A stretch of DNA of 64,000 nt from Aricia agestis (Eukaryota > Arthropoda > Insecta > Lepidoptera > Lycaenidae): assembly GCF_905147365.1 (NCBI RefSeq), contig NC_056423.1, positions 3,638,501-3,702,500 on the forward strand, written 5' to 3'. Shown here in pieces: positions 1-10,639 of the stretch (position 1 is its first letter; every line of letters starts with the position of its first letter). The translations under genes and the position numbers were made by a program. A model generated the notes under the pieces. It worked only from the letters and a program-made list of their open reading frames with translations. It did not search any database and had not been told where the DNA came from.

Positions 1-1235
1 GCCGCTTTTTTAATTTGGCGCTTGATTAATTGATATTTTTATTAATTTTTGTGTGAGTTTAAATGAGTTTTTCTTCGGATGATTGTTTACCTAGGATATT
101 ATTAAGTTTTACTGTTTGTTAACGTAGGAACTGTATTATACAAGAATACTTTTTTTAGTCGCCACTGCAATTAATCATTGAAACAGTGAATGTTCTCGTT
201 ACATTAACATTATCTCGTTTTATGATAGTAAATTTAATTGTAACACAGATAATTTAACAATAATAAGCGTACAATAATATTATTCTTAAATTATTTTTTA
301 GGGAACGAGAAGCGAGGGTGATAAAAATTCCAAATTAGAATACAATAAAACATTTTGTTTCGGCGTTTAGCATAATCGCGATAAGGCGGAGGACACACTA
401 GCAATTTAAATGTGTAATGTGGCGCGATCGCCGCTGTAAAATGGCGGGCGCACGTGGCGCGCCGCAGTCATCGAGTCGGCATTATCTCCCGCGGCGAGGC
501 GCGACGAGGCGAGGCGGTGCGCGTCTGTGCGGGGCGGTGCGTCATCGGGATTACGAATGCATTACGTGTGTGACGGAGGTGAGATTGAACGATTTTTTAG
601 GATTTAGAGATTTTATTTAAATGGTGTAGCATTATGGTGTAGAGTTGTAGACAGTTTTATCTGTTGGAACGACAAAATTAATCGTCTTCTGATTTGAAAA
701 AGGAAGGAAATGTATTAGAATGATTTAAGGATTATTATTTCTTGCATATTTATAAATTAACATGATGAGATCTTTAACATAATATTCACAATTCAAATTC
801 TTTATTAAGCATACAATAATATACAATAGTATAAAGCTAGGTAATCTCATGCTAAGTAAAAACTTCTGTGATGGCAATCAGACAACGGATGCACGCCGAA
901 CAATTTTATCCCAATACGTTTAAAAAAGTATTTTAAGAGCTTGAACAATTATAATTCCATGTAATTTATGGACGTAATTACAACATTAAAATTCATTAAA
1001 AAATTAATAACTATTAATTAAGATTAAGACAATATCTCAGTGTCATGTTATGATCGTACTTTGTAGCATTACTGATGATATTATATTTTTACCATATTTT
1101 AAATAATTTAAACACCACATCTAGATTTTAAACCAAAACACAAAAAAACACCCTAAAAGCATCACATAATTTATGTGAAGTGCAAAAACATCATTAACTC
1201 GAACACAATCGTCCGAGCTTAGGCGTTATTTAAAT
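1..1235. other. intronic sequence with one GC-rich patch
   Basis: AT-rich unique-looking DNA. A GC-rich patch at 411-560 contains GGCGCGC-type words and an incidental 67-codon frame without any recognised domain. Nothing else recognised. Confidence 0.4.
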
Positions 1236-1385
1236 TCAAATGATGGCATTAAATGTTCTGACGGCGGCGGTGTGCGCGCGGCTTTACTTATCTGATGTGT
1301 CGCCGCCTATCGCACAAATTGCTTTCGAATTCTCCGCCATTTTAAACAGTCACGCTTGTTTGGGTTCCCGTGATTTAAATAGTTA
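1236..1385. promoter_or_regulatory. candidate conserved non-coding element
   Basis: A non-repetitive block of raised GC (CGGCGGCGGTGTGCG, ATCTGATGTGTCGCCGCC, then TCTCCGCCATTTTAAAC) inside an AT-rich intron of a developmental regulator. No transposon signature and no convincing coding frame. Enhancer role is inference. Confidence 0.2.
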
Positions 1386-1393
1386 AGCATCCC

Positions 1394-1470
1394 TAATAAT
1401 ATAATGCGAAAGTGTGTCTGTTACTGATTCGGTATGGAGATACCTACTTTTGGAAATCGAAAAAGGACAT
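1394..1470 (-). repeat. dispersed 'CAGACAGA / TTTCGCAT' repeat, fragment
   Basis: Reads ATAATGCGAAAGTGTGTCTG and on to GGTATGGAGATACC, the reverse complement of one end of a family seen in full at 12719-12932. Short fragment. Confidence 0.5.
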
Positions 1471-1730
1471 AGTATTACATAAACGTTTTATTTTATTTTT
1501 TAGGAAAATATACAGTAATTTGTTACAAAATAGTATGCTATATAGAATTAATAGAATCTATTAATACTTTTCCATACTCGTATTTATAAATGTAGGTACC
1601 TACTGTTCCTCGCGAGTTGTTATTAACCGCCAAATTACATATTTTATGGCATTTTATATCAAGACTCAATACGAAGAGAGCTATGGCATTTCTGTTAACT
1701 ATACTTAAACAAAAGTAATTTATTTACCTC

Positions 1731-1822
1731 TACATGACGCCAGCAACTCTTTTGCGCCGAATTTAGTTTATCACGGGAAACCGTCAATTTTTCCGCCTCT
1801 TAAAGTATCTCCGTGCCCATTG
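1731..1822 (+). repeat. same dispersed repeat family, other end
   Basis: GACGCCAGCAACTCTTTTGC, ATCACGGGAAACCG and AAAGTATCTCCGTGCC match the first half of the 12719-12932 copy. Truncated before the CAGACAGA part. Confidence 0.6.
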
Positions 1823-2018
1823 AAATCGCCAACCAATTTGTATCTGGCGCCTTGCTTAATGCATTATTATGTTTTGTTTTATGGTTATTATTATTTTTTT
1901 CTCTTGCATTGCTGTTCTTTTTTGTGTTTCTGATTACTATCAAGGTACTTGTATTGTGTGGTGTTTTTAAATTTAAATGCACAGAACTTTGTGTAATGTC
2001 CAGATTACTGAATAAACG

Positions 2019-2024
<6 letters not shown>

Positions 2025-2111
<87 letters not shown>
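2025..2111. repeat. (TA)n microsatellite, about 43 units
   Basis: An uninterrupted run of alternating T and A about 87 bases long. It creates an artificial Tyr-Ile reading frame. Expected to be length-variable and cruciform-prone. Confidence 0.95.
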
Positions 2112-2114
<3 letters not shown>

Positions 2115-2190
2115 AATCGTGAAAAGGTAACAGGCATATTTGTTAAAGAGAAATTAAAAAAATCATCCTTTTTTAATAAGAGTTTTTTAC

Positions 2191-2300
2191 GCCGGTTCTT
2201 CTTGCCGGGTTAGTTCCCAAATCGGTGGTAGGCATCAGTTGTACGTTCAGAAAACATTTGAAAAAAATACTAATTATATTCTGAATAAAAAAAAAATAGT
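2191..2300 (+). repeat. LINE 3' end fragment (TTACGCCGGTTCTTCT type)
   Basis: TTACGCCGGTTCTTCTTGCC, GGTTAGTTCCCAAATCGGTG and GGTAGGCATC, then TTCAGAAAACATTTGAAAA and ATTCTGAATAAA. The same order of words recurs at 61319-61450. This is typical of a lepidopteran non-LTR 3' UTR; the clade is not certain. Confidence 0.6.
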
Positions 2301-2663
2301 TTGAGTTCAAGACACACTATCGCATTTATAATATTAAAGAACAGACACATAAACTTATAATATATAAAGATAAGAATTACTACCACAAAACGCGCATTTT
2401 ATCTAGTCGTCCGATGTTAAATCTTTTCAGATTTATACCCCACCGATAGTGCTATCAGTTCCCCCACGCTGGGCCAAATTGAAAACCGGCGTGTTTTATT
2501 ATTTATGAAGTGTAATCCACGCCGATAAATCTGCGGGCATGTTTTTGCGGGAAAAATCGCGGAAAGCGGGAATGAGCGGCATTAGGCGGGATAAGTCCCG
2601 GGATATTAATGGCCCGTGACGAATGGCTAAGCGTTCGGTTTTTATCTAACCCCGCGCCTAAAT

Positions 2664-2910
2664 ATTTAAAGTGTGAAACATGCGAATTGTGTGAATTTAA
2701 ATTATTTGTTAATCCTTTTGTGAAATCCTTATTAATATTGTAAATGCGATAGTTTGTCTGTCTGTCTGTTTCATCTTCATTATTTTTAAACGGCTGAACC
2801 GATTTAGATGAACTTTGGTTTGAACATAGATACTTCAAGATGGTTTTTATCAAAAGTATAAACATTTAAAGTGCGAAACATGCGAATTGTGTGAATTTAA
2901 ATTATTTGTT
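2664..2910. repeat. 47-bp direct repeats flanking a LINE-tail insertion
   Basis: Positions 2664-2710 and 2864-2910 are the same 47-base sequence with one difference, exactly 200 bases apart. Between them lies 2711-2863, which includes a (TCTG)n run and GGCTGAACCGATTTAGATGA, words of a dispersed LINE-tail family in reverse orientation. The pair looks like a long target-site duplication or a small segmental duplication. Confidence 0.7.
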
Positions 2911-3230
2911 CTTACTTCTCACCTTTTCAATCTTCAAATAAAGCTGAATATAGATGAGAAGGGAGATATATAAGAAAGAGAAGGTATGGAGATACTTTGT
3001 GAGACAGAAATAGGACAGTTTTTAGTTTTGAATAGAATTTCGGTGGACTTAAGTTGCAGGCGTAATCGTAATTGGTGATAAGAAGCATTTGCTAGCGAGA
3101 AAAATTAAAAAATCAGTAGCATCCAATCAACTCATTAACTACACTCCCGTGCAACAAAACTTGTACCCTATCATAATGAATACCTATCGCTCATAAACTC
3201 CATGTAACATCACTAATACAGTTCCAATAA
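2911..3230. other. no recognisable feature
   Basis: AT-rich intron; includes a short GGTATGGAGATACTTTG word at about 2984 shared with the dispersed repeat family, otherwise nothing. Confidence 0.4.
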
Positions 3231-3289
3231 CGTCTCTATCTCGACCCGTACGTGTTATGGCTCCCCCCCCCTGTCCCCTCTTCCCCCTC

Positions 3290-3480
3290 TATGTCCTGAG
3301 AACTGCTTACTCGCATGTTTTATTGACTACCAATATTTTCCGTAATACGCCGTAAAAGTTATATGATTAGATCAGCTCCCGTCGGCCATGTTGTGGTCCT
3401 TCGAGCCGGATGTTTGTAATCAAATTTACATAATCTTTTACGGGTCGTTATAAAATTAGTACGAACGTAGCGTGAAGCGT
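3290..3480. promoter_or_regulatory. non-repetitive block holding a tRNA-Tyr primer-site-like motif
   Basis: Mixed-composition DNA after a C-rich tract (3262-3290), with the primer-binding-like motif at 3394-3411 and ATTGACTACCAATATTTTCC upstream. It could be the edge of a decayed LTR element or a regulatory block. No gag-like frame follows. Confidence 0.25.
3394..3411 (+). other. tRNA-Tyr primer-binding-site-like sequence (copy 1)
   Basis: TGGTCCTTCGAGCCGGAT is the exact complement of the last 18 bases of a mature insect tRNA-Tyr, including the post-transcriptional CCA (tRNA end recalled from general knowledge). Inclusion of the CCA complement points to a retroelement primer-binding site, not a tRNA gene. 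The identical stretch extends to 22 bases (3391-3412) and recurs inverted at 56051-56072. Confidence 0.5.
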
Positions 3481-4138
3481 TTTAAACTGATGATATGAGA
3501 TACAATTTTGATGTTATTACTCAATAAATTTCTCATACTCGAGAAGTCGACAATTAAAACTATAATTAAGTTAAATTGAACGTTACATTTAGTAAAATTG
3601 TAGAAACACAATAAACTATAAAATATGTAGTAATTTTAAGCAAAACACATAACACAGTGTTTGTATATTACACGTAATCTGTATAGAATAAACCGACAGT
3701 TTCGACGGAGCACAAAATAGAAACGATAAGAGTTGTTTGGCCACTGTCGTAACACGCGCCCAACTTTACCAATAACATCACACCGATACACCGCCGAGCA
3801 CGAAAATTGGGCACATTCAATAAGTTTTAACCCGCTTATTTAATAGTAGCGTTAGAACAAAGGGAGTTTACAAATTTTGAAAGCTATTCGTATTCAGTAC
3901 CAATTCGAAGCATTTATCTTAATAGGAGAATGAAGGTGATAAAAAATCTATTATGAATATTTTTAACATATTGTGTTTTGGCTAAAACTATTCGTACTTG
4001 AAATAAATTGCAGCTGCAATTACACTCGTATATGGGTAAGTTAGTTAAGTACCTGAATATTTATAACACTTTTTTTCAGTATGATGAAACTAAACGAATG
4101 AAAGCTAATTCTTTCATACGTTACAGCTTTGATGTTAC
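3481..4138. other. no recognisable feature
   Basis: AT-rich intron. Reading frames are short and show no domain. Confidence 0.4.
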
Positions 4139-4198
4139 ATTTATAAATATTTTTTGGCATACGATCTAATGATCGTATGCCAAAAATATTCATAAATT
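4139..4198. repeat. short near-perfect hairpin
   Basis: TTTGGCATACGATC and its reverse complement face each other across a 4-base loop, with AT-rich outer arms, about 58 bases in all. MITE remnant or hairpin; no miRNA-like bulges or loop size. Confidence 0.7.
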
Positions 4199-4830
4199 AT
4201 TATTTCGCATAAAATATATATGGGAAGTCATTTTTTAGTTTGGAGTTATAATTTTGTGTTCAAAAGCATACATCTAAACGATAGCTTTATTCTTTTAATT
4301 AATAATGTCAACGAAAAGAGTTACTGTATGAAAATACAATATCGAGATAGAATGTAACTTTGCCCGTTTTTGTTGTCCCGCGGTGTATCGAGTGAGTGTA
4401 GCGCGGATATTTACAAGTTATTGCAGTGCGCCGGAAAATAGTGTTGTACCTAACATAATATACCCCACCCCCATCCCTCCCCCATCCCGGCTACCCCCAT
4501 ACACCCCCATCTTGGGCGAACACTTGACAATAACATTAAGTGTTACGTTTATTTTTATTTTATCTGTTGTTTTAGTGTTAGAACTGTGTTATGGGCGGTT
4601 TGGTGTTTTGATTGCGTACTTGGGTGATGTTTGTATGTATTATACTTTGTTTCAAATTAAATTAAGACTACAAGACGAAGGAAAGACATTACTTAGCATC
4701 AAACTAATATAATATCAACTAATTCAAGAGAATGCCACTTTGAAATATTTTTAATTGAAAATGAACAAAAATAAACCTTGTTCGATCTAGTCTGTTTCCC
4801 ATTTAACTCTATTAATGTCACATTAAACTG
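4199..4830. other. intronic DNA with a C-rich tract
   Basis: Contains a CCCCCAT-rich tract at 4463-4510 and a 109-codon frame (4383-4712) driven by it; no domain recognised. Confidence 0.4.
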
Positions 4831-4833
4831 TTA

Positions 4834-4986
4834 GGGTTGATGCAGACCGCAGCGCGACGCGTAGATGCATTTCTAAATTAGTATGGATTTGACAGATTCG
4901 CAAGACGTCTGACGCAATTGAAATCTGTCAAATCCGTACAAATTTAGAAATGCAGCTACGCGTCGTGTTGCGGTCTGAATCAACCC
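4834..4986. mobile_element. fold-back MITE flanked by TTA
   Basis: GGGTTGATGCAGACCGCA at the left end is matched by its reverse complement (GGTCTGAATCAACCC) at the right. Direct TTA copies lie at 4831-4833 and 4987-4989. Inner arms (ACGCGTAG..GCATTTCTAAATT) also pair. A 3-bp TTA duplication is typical of PIF/Harbinger (Tourist-like) elements. Confidence 0.8.
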
Positions 4987-4995
4987 TTAGGCTTA

Positions 4996-5136
4996 GGCCA
5001 AACCTACGCGACCACGCGACTGCGAAGCGGGAGCGTCAATACGAAACACACATTTGACAACTCGTCAAATGTGTGTTTGTTTGGTATTGACGCTCCCGCT
5101 TCGCAGTCGCGTGGTTGCGTAGGTTTGTTCAAACCT
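4996..5136. mobile_element. second fold-back MITE, directly adjacent
   Basis: AAACCTACGCGACCACGCGA and AAGCGGGAGCGTCAATAC are mirrored by their complements around 5065, with CACATTTGACAACTCGTC at the tip. TTA lies at 4993-4995 and 5137-5139. The left end seems to have lost about six bases relative to the right. Confidence 0.75.
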
Positions 5137-5275
5137 TTAGAATTGCGGAGCAGAGCACTGCATTGAATTCTCAATTAGATTATTTAATATCATCTACGTT
5201 CGTCCACTATGAAGCAATACTAAAATAGTTTACTCAATTTTAATACTATGTATTAAAATTTAGTAAATTAATATT

Positions 5276-5566
5276 ATGCCGTTAGCCACTGTCGTCTGTG
5301 AAGTTGCAGACGTCGGCATAAAAGCTGCCACGCTAAAATGGGACTGGGTGGGCCATACAAGTCGCATGCATCCCGACCGCTGGGCAAAGATCACCACAGA
5401 ATGGGTACCAGATGATGGACGACGCCGCCGTGGCCGGCCTCGAAAAAGGTGGCGCGATGAGCTAGACAAATACGAGCCAGGTTGGCCTACGGCTGCGTTG
5501 GATCGACAGAACTGGAAGACTTTGGGGGAGGCCTTTGACCAGCAGTGGGACAGCATAGGCTCTTAA
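5276..5566 (+). pseudogene. RTE-like LINE, C-terminus of endonuclease/reverse-transcriptase
   Basis: Encodes LKWDWVGHTSRM, DRWAKITTEW, GRRRRGRPRKRWRDEL and LGEAFDQQWDSIG before the stop. This is the well-known C-terminal tail of lepidopteran RTE-like polyproteins (LKW.GH..R, RGRP..RW.DD, EAY.QQW). The catalytic RT and endonuclease parts are absent, so it is a 5'-truncated dead copy. The first Met is not a genuine start. Confidence 0.85.
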
Positions 5567-5569
5567 AAA

Positions 5570-6613
5570 AATTTATTATTGTCTTAAGAAATCAATACCC
5601 ACATCAAACTCAAAAAATCATATTCTTCACATTGTAAACATAACATGGGGTTTCCGGTTCCATATTATAGTAATCTTATCCAAATGTCTGTATACTACCT
5701 TCTAACATGTCATATCACCAGCATTGTCGACTACCAAATGTCCTCAACAGTCTACTAGTACTCGCGGTGGTAAGTCCGCGATATGTATTCGGCGCGCGGA
5801 CTCTTTATTATTATTTCCACATATTGAGTGGGGTTTGGGCGGGGGCGTTAGGCGGGCGGGGAGGGAGAATGGGGGGAGGGGGTTAGATCGATGATGCGAT
5901 AACGATTGTCTGGACAAATATGTGTTTGATGTTACATTTGCGAATGTTGTAAGGAGTTTAATGGTGTAAAAATGTAGTCTATTCTTTTCTATCAATTCGA
6001 ATTGTATTCGAAAGTTTGAAGTCGTTGTGCTGATAAAGGTGCTTAGGCCGTGTTCATATTTAAATATAATCCGTGCCAATAAAGTATTAATGCATCGTAT
6101 TCGCATTGGTTGATCATCTTTGGTTGATGTCTTGAGGCTCAATAGCTATGTCCACACTGTGCACTTGCATCTTTAATTTTCGTCATCAACTTTCATATTG
6201 GCGCATTCAATAATTGAATGCGTCAAGGAACGCAACGCCAATGTTGTCATTTTTGAAGTTTTGGATACGGTCAGAGGGCATGCATCGCGGGCATGCCTCA
6301 CGTTCGCTGTTGACTGCGCTATAACGCATGCCCTTGACGAACAGAAAAAGGCACAGTGTGGACAAAGCTATTGGTGATTAGACACTTATATAAAGAATTT
6401 GCTGCAACATTTAGCACAATTTAAAGAGGCTACTATTTTATATCGAAACCCTTGAGGAACCGAAATATTTGACGTAACGCAAAAAGTAACAAAACAAATC
6501 TCATACACCTTGAGATTTTCAAAACAATGTGTAACTGCATTAATTGTTGTTTGTCTGTTCTCTAATTCTTTAGTTTATTTTGAAAATAAGTACTGGTCTA
6601 AACTATTCCTTCA
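5570..6613. other. intronic DNA with a G-rich block
   Basis: 5830-5885 is a run of G-tracts (GGGTTTGGGCGGGGGCG and others) that could fold as G-quadruplex on the plus strand. GGGCATGCATCGCGGGCATG near 6276 is a local repeat. No gene recognised. Confidence 0.4.
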
Positions 6614-6882
6614 GGCCCCTTACACACTGCGACTTTTATCAGCGATGCAGTCGCGATGCTGTCGCGATGCAGCATCGATGCAGTCGCAAATGGTCCACCT
6701 TTACACACTTGCGCTACTTTAAGCATCGATACAGTCGCGATACAGTGTGTATCGATGTTAAAGCGCAACTATATCAATACTAACGCGCGACAGCATCGAT
6801 ACAAAAATTGCTGGTGTCGCGATGCTATCGCGTGTTTCAAAAACGCGCGTTAACATCGCTGTTAAAAGTCGCAGAAGAGGCT
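6614..6882. mobile_element. palindromic element built of GATGCAGTCGC-type words
   Basis: Ends carry CACTGCGACTTTTA and TTAAAAGTCGCAG in inverted orientation; the interior repeats GATGCAGTCGCGATG in both orientations. Related to the next element. Target duplication not clear. Confidence 0.6.
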
Positions 6883-6885
6883 TTA

Positions 6886-7091
6886 GGGCCTTCGCCCACT
6901 GCGACTTTTAGTAGCGATGCAGTCGCGCGGCTATGAAGCGCACGACTGCATCACTACTAACGCGCGCTAGTCGCATATTTACAACTCCATACAAAACACA
7001 CACCTAGCGACTGCATCGCGACTGTATCGATGCAAATATGCGACAGTATCGCGACTGCATCGCTACAAAAAGTCGCAATGGGCGCACGGCC
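6886..7091. mobile_element. fold-back MITE flanked by TTA, same family
   Basis: GGGCCTTCGCCCACTGCGAC versus GGCCGTGCGCCCATTGCGAC (reverse complement of the right end), with TTA at 6883-6885 and 7092-7094. Interior again has GATGCAGTCGC words. PIF/Harbinger-type target site. Confidence 0.75.
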
Positions 7092-7094
7092 TTA

Positions 7095-7640
7095 CATTAT
7101 TGAGCCTTACATAAAAGTAATAAAATAAATAAATAAAAATGTAATTTTTAAGTAGCGCGCATTTTTCGCGAAGGAGCTTAGTCTAGCATAATATGAAATT
7201 GATAACTAAAAATAACCGTTGCTTAAATTAATCTAAATTGTAAAAAACAATTAATTTAGTAGCTGTTGCGAGATGCACTTAATTTTATCTCATGAAGTCA
7301 TGACACTATTAAGTGAGAGATCACTCAAAATTCCACACAATTAAACGTGCCACTACACGCCGCGCCGCTAATACGTCACGTCACGTCACGTCACGTCACG
7401 GCACGTCAAGGTGACTAATGAAAGCCTCACAGATTAAATACCTCCGATAATTATCACTCACCACACGCGACAAGGGAGTATGAACTCTATCTCGTAGTAT
7501 TAGAGTGTAATATTATCAATTGTTCGTGTAACTCTTTTTGGAATCGGGTTATTTTTTGTTATATCTCATTAAATGGATTGTGGACCTTGAGAGGTTTTGT
7601 TAAGGTTGTATTTCGAGTGTAGGGTGTATAGTGTAAGCGG
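7095..7640. other. intronic DNA with an (ACGTC)n microrepeat
   Basis: 7373-7408 is a five-base tandem repeat of ACGTC/TCACG, about seven units, which creates overlapping TGACG half-sites. Remainder unremarkable. Confidence 0.5.
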
Positions 7641-7780
7641 TAGCCGCGGCATTTCACGAGCATCAGTACTAATGATAGTTTAACAGATCACGGGAGACTG
7701 ATCTGAAGGGCGGCCATGTTGGAAATATTCGATTAATTACTTTGATAATTATGTTTATGAGATGGTATTGATATGAAACA
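7641..7780. promoter_or_regulatory. candidate conserved non-coding element
   Basis: Non-repetitive mixed-composition block (GGTAGCCGCGGCATTTCACG, CTAATGATAG, CGATTAATTACTTTGA) with homeodomain-type ATTA/TAAT cores. Function is inferred only from position and composition. Confidence 0.2.
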
Positions 7781-7827
7781 CCTTGAGCAATGGGTCATCT
7801 AATGTGGGAATTGTGGTGAGTGACTGC

Positions 7828-8026
7828 GGGGCTAAAATGGTCGCTTTGAAGAATCATGATATGAATCATAATATGATTCATTTTTCTAAAAGCGCAAAAT
7901 GCAACTCTGCTTGCAATTCATTTCTGAATTTTTGTTCTGATTTGACATTTGTCAGTTTGACAGTTTTGACAATTCATTTGCTGAATTAATTGAGAGGAAT
8001 TGCTAAATGTGACCATTTTAGCCCCG
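7828..8026. mobile_element. MITE with GGGGCTAAAATGGTCGC ends
   Basis: GGGGCTAAAATGGTCGC at the left and GTGACCATTTTAGCCCC at the right are inverted repeats of 17 bases with one difference. The interior holds inverted TTTGACATTTGTCAGTTTGA words. No clear target duplication. Confidence 0.65.
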
Positions 8027-8182
8027 CTGGTCCCCACGCTTTACAAAAATTTTTCTACAATGATTTTGCAATAATTTCGATATACGTAAACCACAAGTTT
8101 TGCCTCAAAGGCCTCAAGGCCGAAACACAGAGATTTCGAATTCATTCAGGCCGAAGTGAAGTTAGATCGGACTACAATAATT

Positions 8183-8302
8183 ACTAGCTATTTGACCGAG
8201 CTTTGCTCGGTATTTCAATGAAAATGACATTTTCTAAAAATGATTCCTAGCTAGATTGATTTATCGCCCCCGAAACCCCCTATATACAAAATTTCATGAA
8301 AA
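8183..8302 (+). repeat. dispersed repeat starting ACTAGCTATTTGACCGAGC
   Basis: The same word appears reverse-complemented at 47383-47413 (GAGCAAAGCTCGGTCAAATA), showing a dispersed family. It runs straight into the next fold-back element, which has lost its left tip. Confidence 0.5.
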
Positions 8303-8538
8303 TCAACAAAAATAAGTGATAATACTTTAGGGCGTGTACGTGTTCCTTGTAGAGAGTTCACTGTGAAAGTAGCAGCGCTGAAAGACCAATTTTTTTTCAC
8401 TTTTGTATGGGGAAACTCGTGACGCTCGGGCCCTTGCCCATAGGAAAGTGAAAAAAAAATCGTCTTTCAGTGAACTCTCTATAAGGAACACGTACACGCC
8501 CTAAAGTATTATCACTTATTTTTGTTACACACTGTATA
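8303..8538. mobile_element. TA-type fold-back MITE (family GGTGTAACAAAAATAAGTG), copy 1
   Basis: Long palindrome: ATAAGTGATAATACTTTAGG, TGTTCCTTGTAGAGAGTTC and AAGTAGCAGCGCTGAAAGAC each occur again in reverse complement around 8420. The left terminus is replaced by other repeat DNA; the right end GTTACACACTG is followed by TA. Confidence 0.85.
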
Positions 8539-8651
8539 CATCACTTTGTTTTAATATAACTTACACCCTGTATTCGTATACAGGCTGTATATCACAGTAT
8601 CGTTCAAAGACTGTCGTGTCTCAGTGAGCTAACTGTTAATTCAACAAATCT

Positions 8652-8795
8652 AACAAGTGCCTGTTTCACCCCTTTCTGATAAGTGCCGGATAGGCTACAA
8701 TACTTTTTTGACAGATTCTCCATACTTTATCTGTCAAGTTAAGTGGCGAATAGCTTATTCGGCACTTTATCAAGAAGTGGTGAAACAGGCCCTTA
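8652..8795. mobile_element. fold-back MITE (GGCCTGTTTCACCAC family), copy 1
   Basis: CCTGTTTCACC at the left pairs with GGTGAAACAGG at the right; GATAAGTGCCGGATAG and TGACAGAT words are mirrored. A second copy is at 15954-16085. Right flank is TTA; left flank has decayed. Confidence 0.7.
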
Positions 8796-8799
8796 ATTT

Positions 8800-9739
8800 T
8801 CTAACATTATACATTCTAACAGAACTAAGATCGTAACCAGTGAGTATTGGAAATCGTTCTAACAACCGTAACGGGTGTTACCCCGTTTGGGGTAAAGGGG
8901 TTCACGTAACACTTGTTAGCAACGGTTACGCGTCTTGTAACCATAACTGTTGGAATAATAGCGATCATTGAATTTAAACAGTATATTCGCGGTGGGAATT
9001 AGCTATCCTTACTAATACTTTAAATCATCAGTGATTTATATGGAAGCTACTTTGGGGTATGCTAAAGACTATCTTAATCTGACAGATCCGATAATATCTC
9101 AATACTTCAAAATATATATTTTTAAACTCACCACGTGAGAAATCTGATTTATATACCATGATAACTAGACACATGTCGGAAGCCTATACACACATAATCT
9201 GACACGCTCGAGCAGGTCGCAAAATCCCCTCTTCCCCTCCCCTACTATAAGGCTGGATTTATAGTATACGTCCGATTTTTTTCAGCAATGACTAAAGCTA
9301 AGAAATTAAAGTTCATTGTCAGTATTCATCTTTGAATTACCCAATACCCATAGCATAACACGATTGGTCAACTTTTATAACACAGAATAATTATTCAAAA
9401 AGACCTCTGTAAAAAAGGGATTCTAATTTTGCCAACAGAGGTGAGTGATTTAAGCTTCTAAAATTTGTATATAGACTGGTTCAAGCATACACTTTAATTT
9501 GCCCATAGCTTATATGAAATATATTTATGGTTTTTAAATTACGCGACAAAAACCGTTTTGTCGCTTACGCCCTTTCCATTTCTTGTTTTCTGGCCGGCGC
9601 GGCCTCTCATAGAAAACAAGCAATCTAAAACATATTTCACCGGTCATCTATAGCGTCGCGGTCTCGCTGTTATTTTCTGATCTCACGGTGTATCCGCGCC
9701 AAAACTGCGCGTTAGGGCGGACTCATATAAATCGAGGCA
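8800..9739. other. no gene recognised
   Basis: AT-rich intron. 8867-8935 has local inverted GTAACGGGTGTTACCCCG / CACTTGTTAGCAACGGTTAC words, and 9543-9625 short inverted GTCGC and AGAAAACAAG words. Confidence 0.4.
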
Positions 9740-9902
9740 TATATTATAAATGCGAAAGTGTGTCTGTCTCTCTGTCTGTCTGTTACTTCTTCGTGCCCAA
9801 ACTGCTGAACTATAGGTATGGAGATACTTTGAGCCCCGAGAAAGGATAAAGGATAGCAGAGGTTTTGGCGTGAAGAAATAACAGACAGACAAAATTTCGC
9901 AT
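9740..9902 (-). repeat. dispersed CAGACAGA repeat, two pieces joined head to head
   Basis: 9740-9855 reads ATGCGAAAGTGTGTCTGTCT through GGTATGGAGATACTTTGAG (reverse orientation); 9858-9902 reads GTGAAGAAATAACAGACAGA to TTTCGCATT (forward). The pieces therefore form an inverted pair. Confidence 0.65.
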
Positions 9903-10285
9903 TGAAAAATATTACCATGGACTGTAGTTGTACCGTTCTCAGCGCATATTCAGGACAGTCCTGCATCATGCACCTGATTGTCACCCTCGCTCCTCACGTC
10001 TCGGCTATTATGGTAATCCTAATAGCTCCTGTTAACCCTGGCGTGATTGCTCGAATGTTCTCGACTAATAAACCGCTGTGTTAACTGCGAGGGTTAAATT
10101 GACAGTTAAAGTCGAATCCGTCGTAAAGGAAGGGCAGAAATATTTGCAGATTTCTTAATTTGAAATTGTCAGTTAAGGGTAAAATCGTAATTTTCCTTTA
10201 CAATTTAAATTTAACATTAGAAAATTTCTAGAAAAAGACATTTAAGACATATTTCTAATTTCTATAGACGGAGTGTCTATAATTA
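9903..10285. other. no recognisable feature
   Basis: Unique-looking intron; 9905-10085 has a 60-codon frame without domain. Confidence 0.4.
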
Positions 10286-10405
10286 TACAAAACAAAGTGA
10301 TACTTTAGGGTGTCTATTGTGTTCCTTATAAAGAGTTGAGTATAAAAGTAGCAGCTCTAAAAGCACACTCTAAATTTTAAAGTATTATCGTTTTGTTACA
10401 TCCTG
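10286..10405. mobile_element. TA-type fold-back MITE, deletion derivative
   Basis: Contains GTGATACTTTAGGGTGT, GTTCCTTATAAAGAGTT, AGTAGCAGCTCTAAAAG and then directly TTTTGTTACATCCTG, so one arm is almost complete and the other is reduced to its tip. About 120 bases versus about 256 in full copies. Confidence 0.65.
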
Positions 10406-10639
10406 TATAAATATGATTGCAGAATTTAAAATGGCTAAGTAAAGAATAAAAATACAGAATGATTTTTTTATTTGGCTTAAACTTACACTAATTCGTTATT
10501 ACTCATGTAAGTAAGTATTATATAATATTATAATAAGACAGTATTTACTGTTCACTGAACCTAATATAATATATATTCTGTGCAAAAAAATACAAAATTC
10601 TGTTCAATGATTTGACAAATTGTGTAAGAAACACGGTGC

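Noticed and set aside
1813..2115. 100-codon frame ending in a Tyr-Ile repeat
   Set aside because: Produced by the (TA)n microsatellite.
3391..3412. tRNA-Tyr gene or tRNA pseudogene
   Set aside because: Only the last 18 bases match and the complement of the non-encoded CCA is included. No cloverleaf flanks it.
4139..4198. miRNA precursor
   Set aside because: Near-perfect AT-rich stem with a 4-base loop and MITE-like look.
6613..7091. CRISPR-like array because of repeated GATGCAGTCGC words
   Set aside because: Eukaryotic genome; words occur in both orientations without regular spacers, as in palindromic MITEs.
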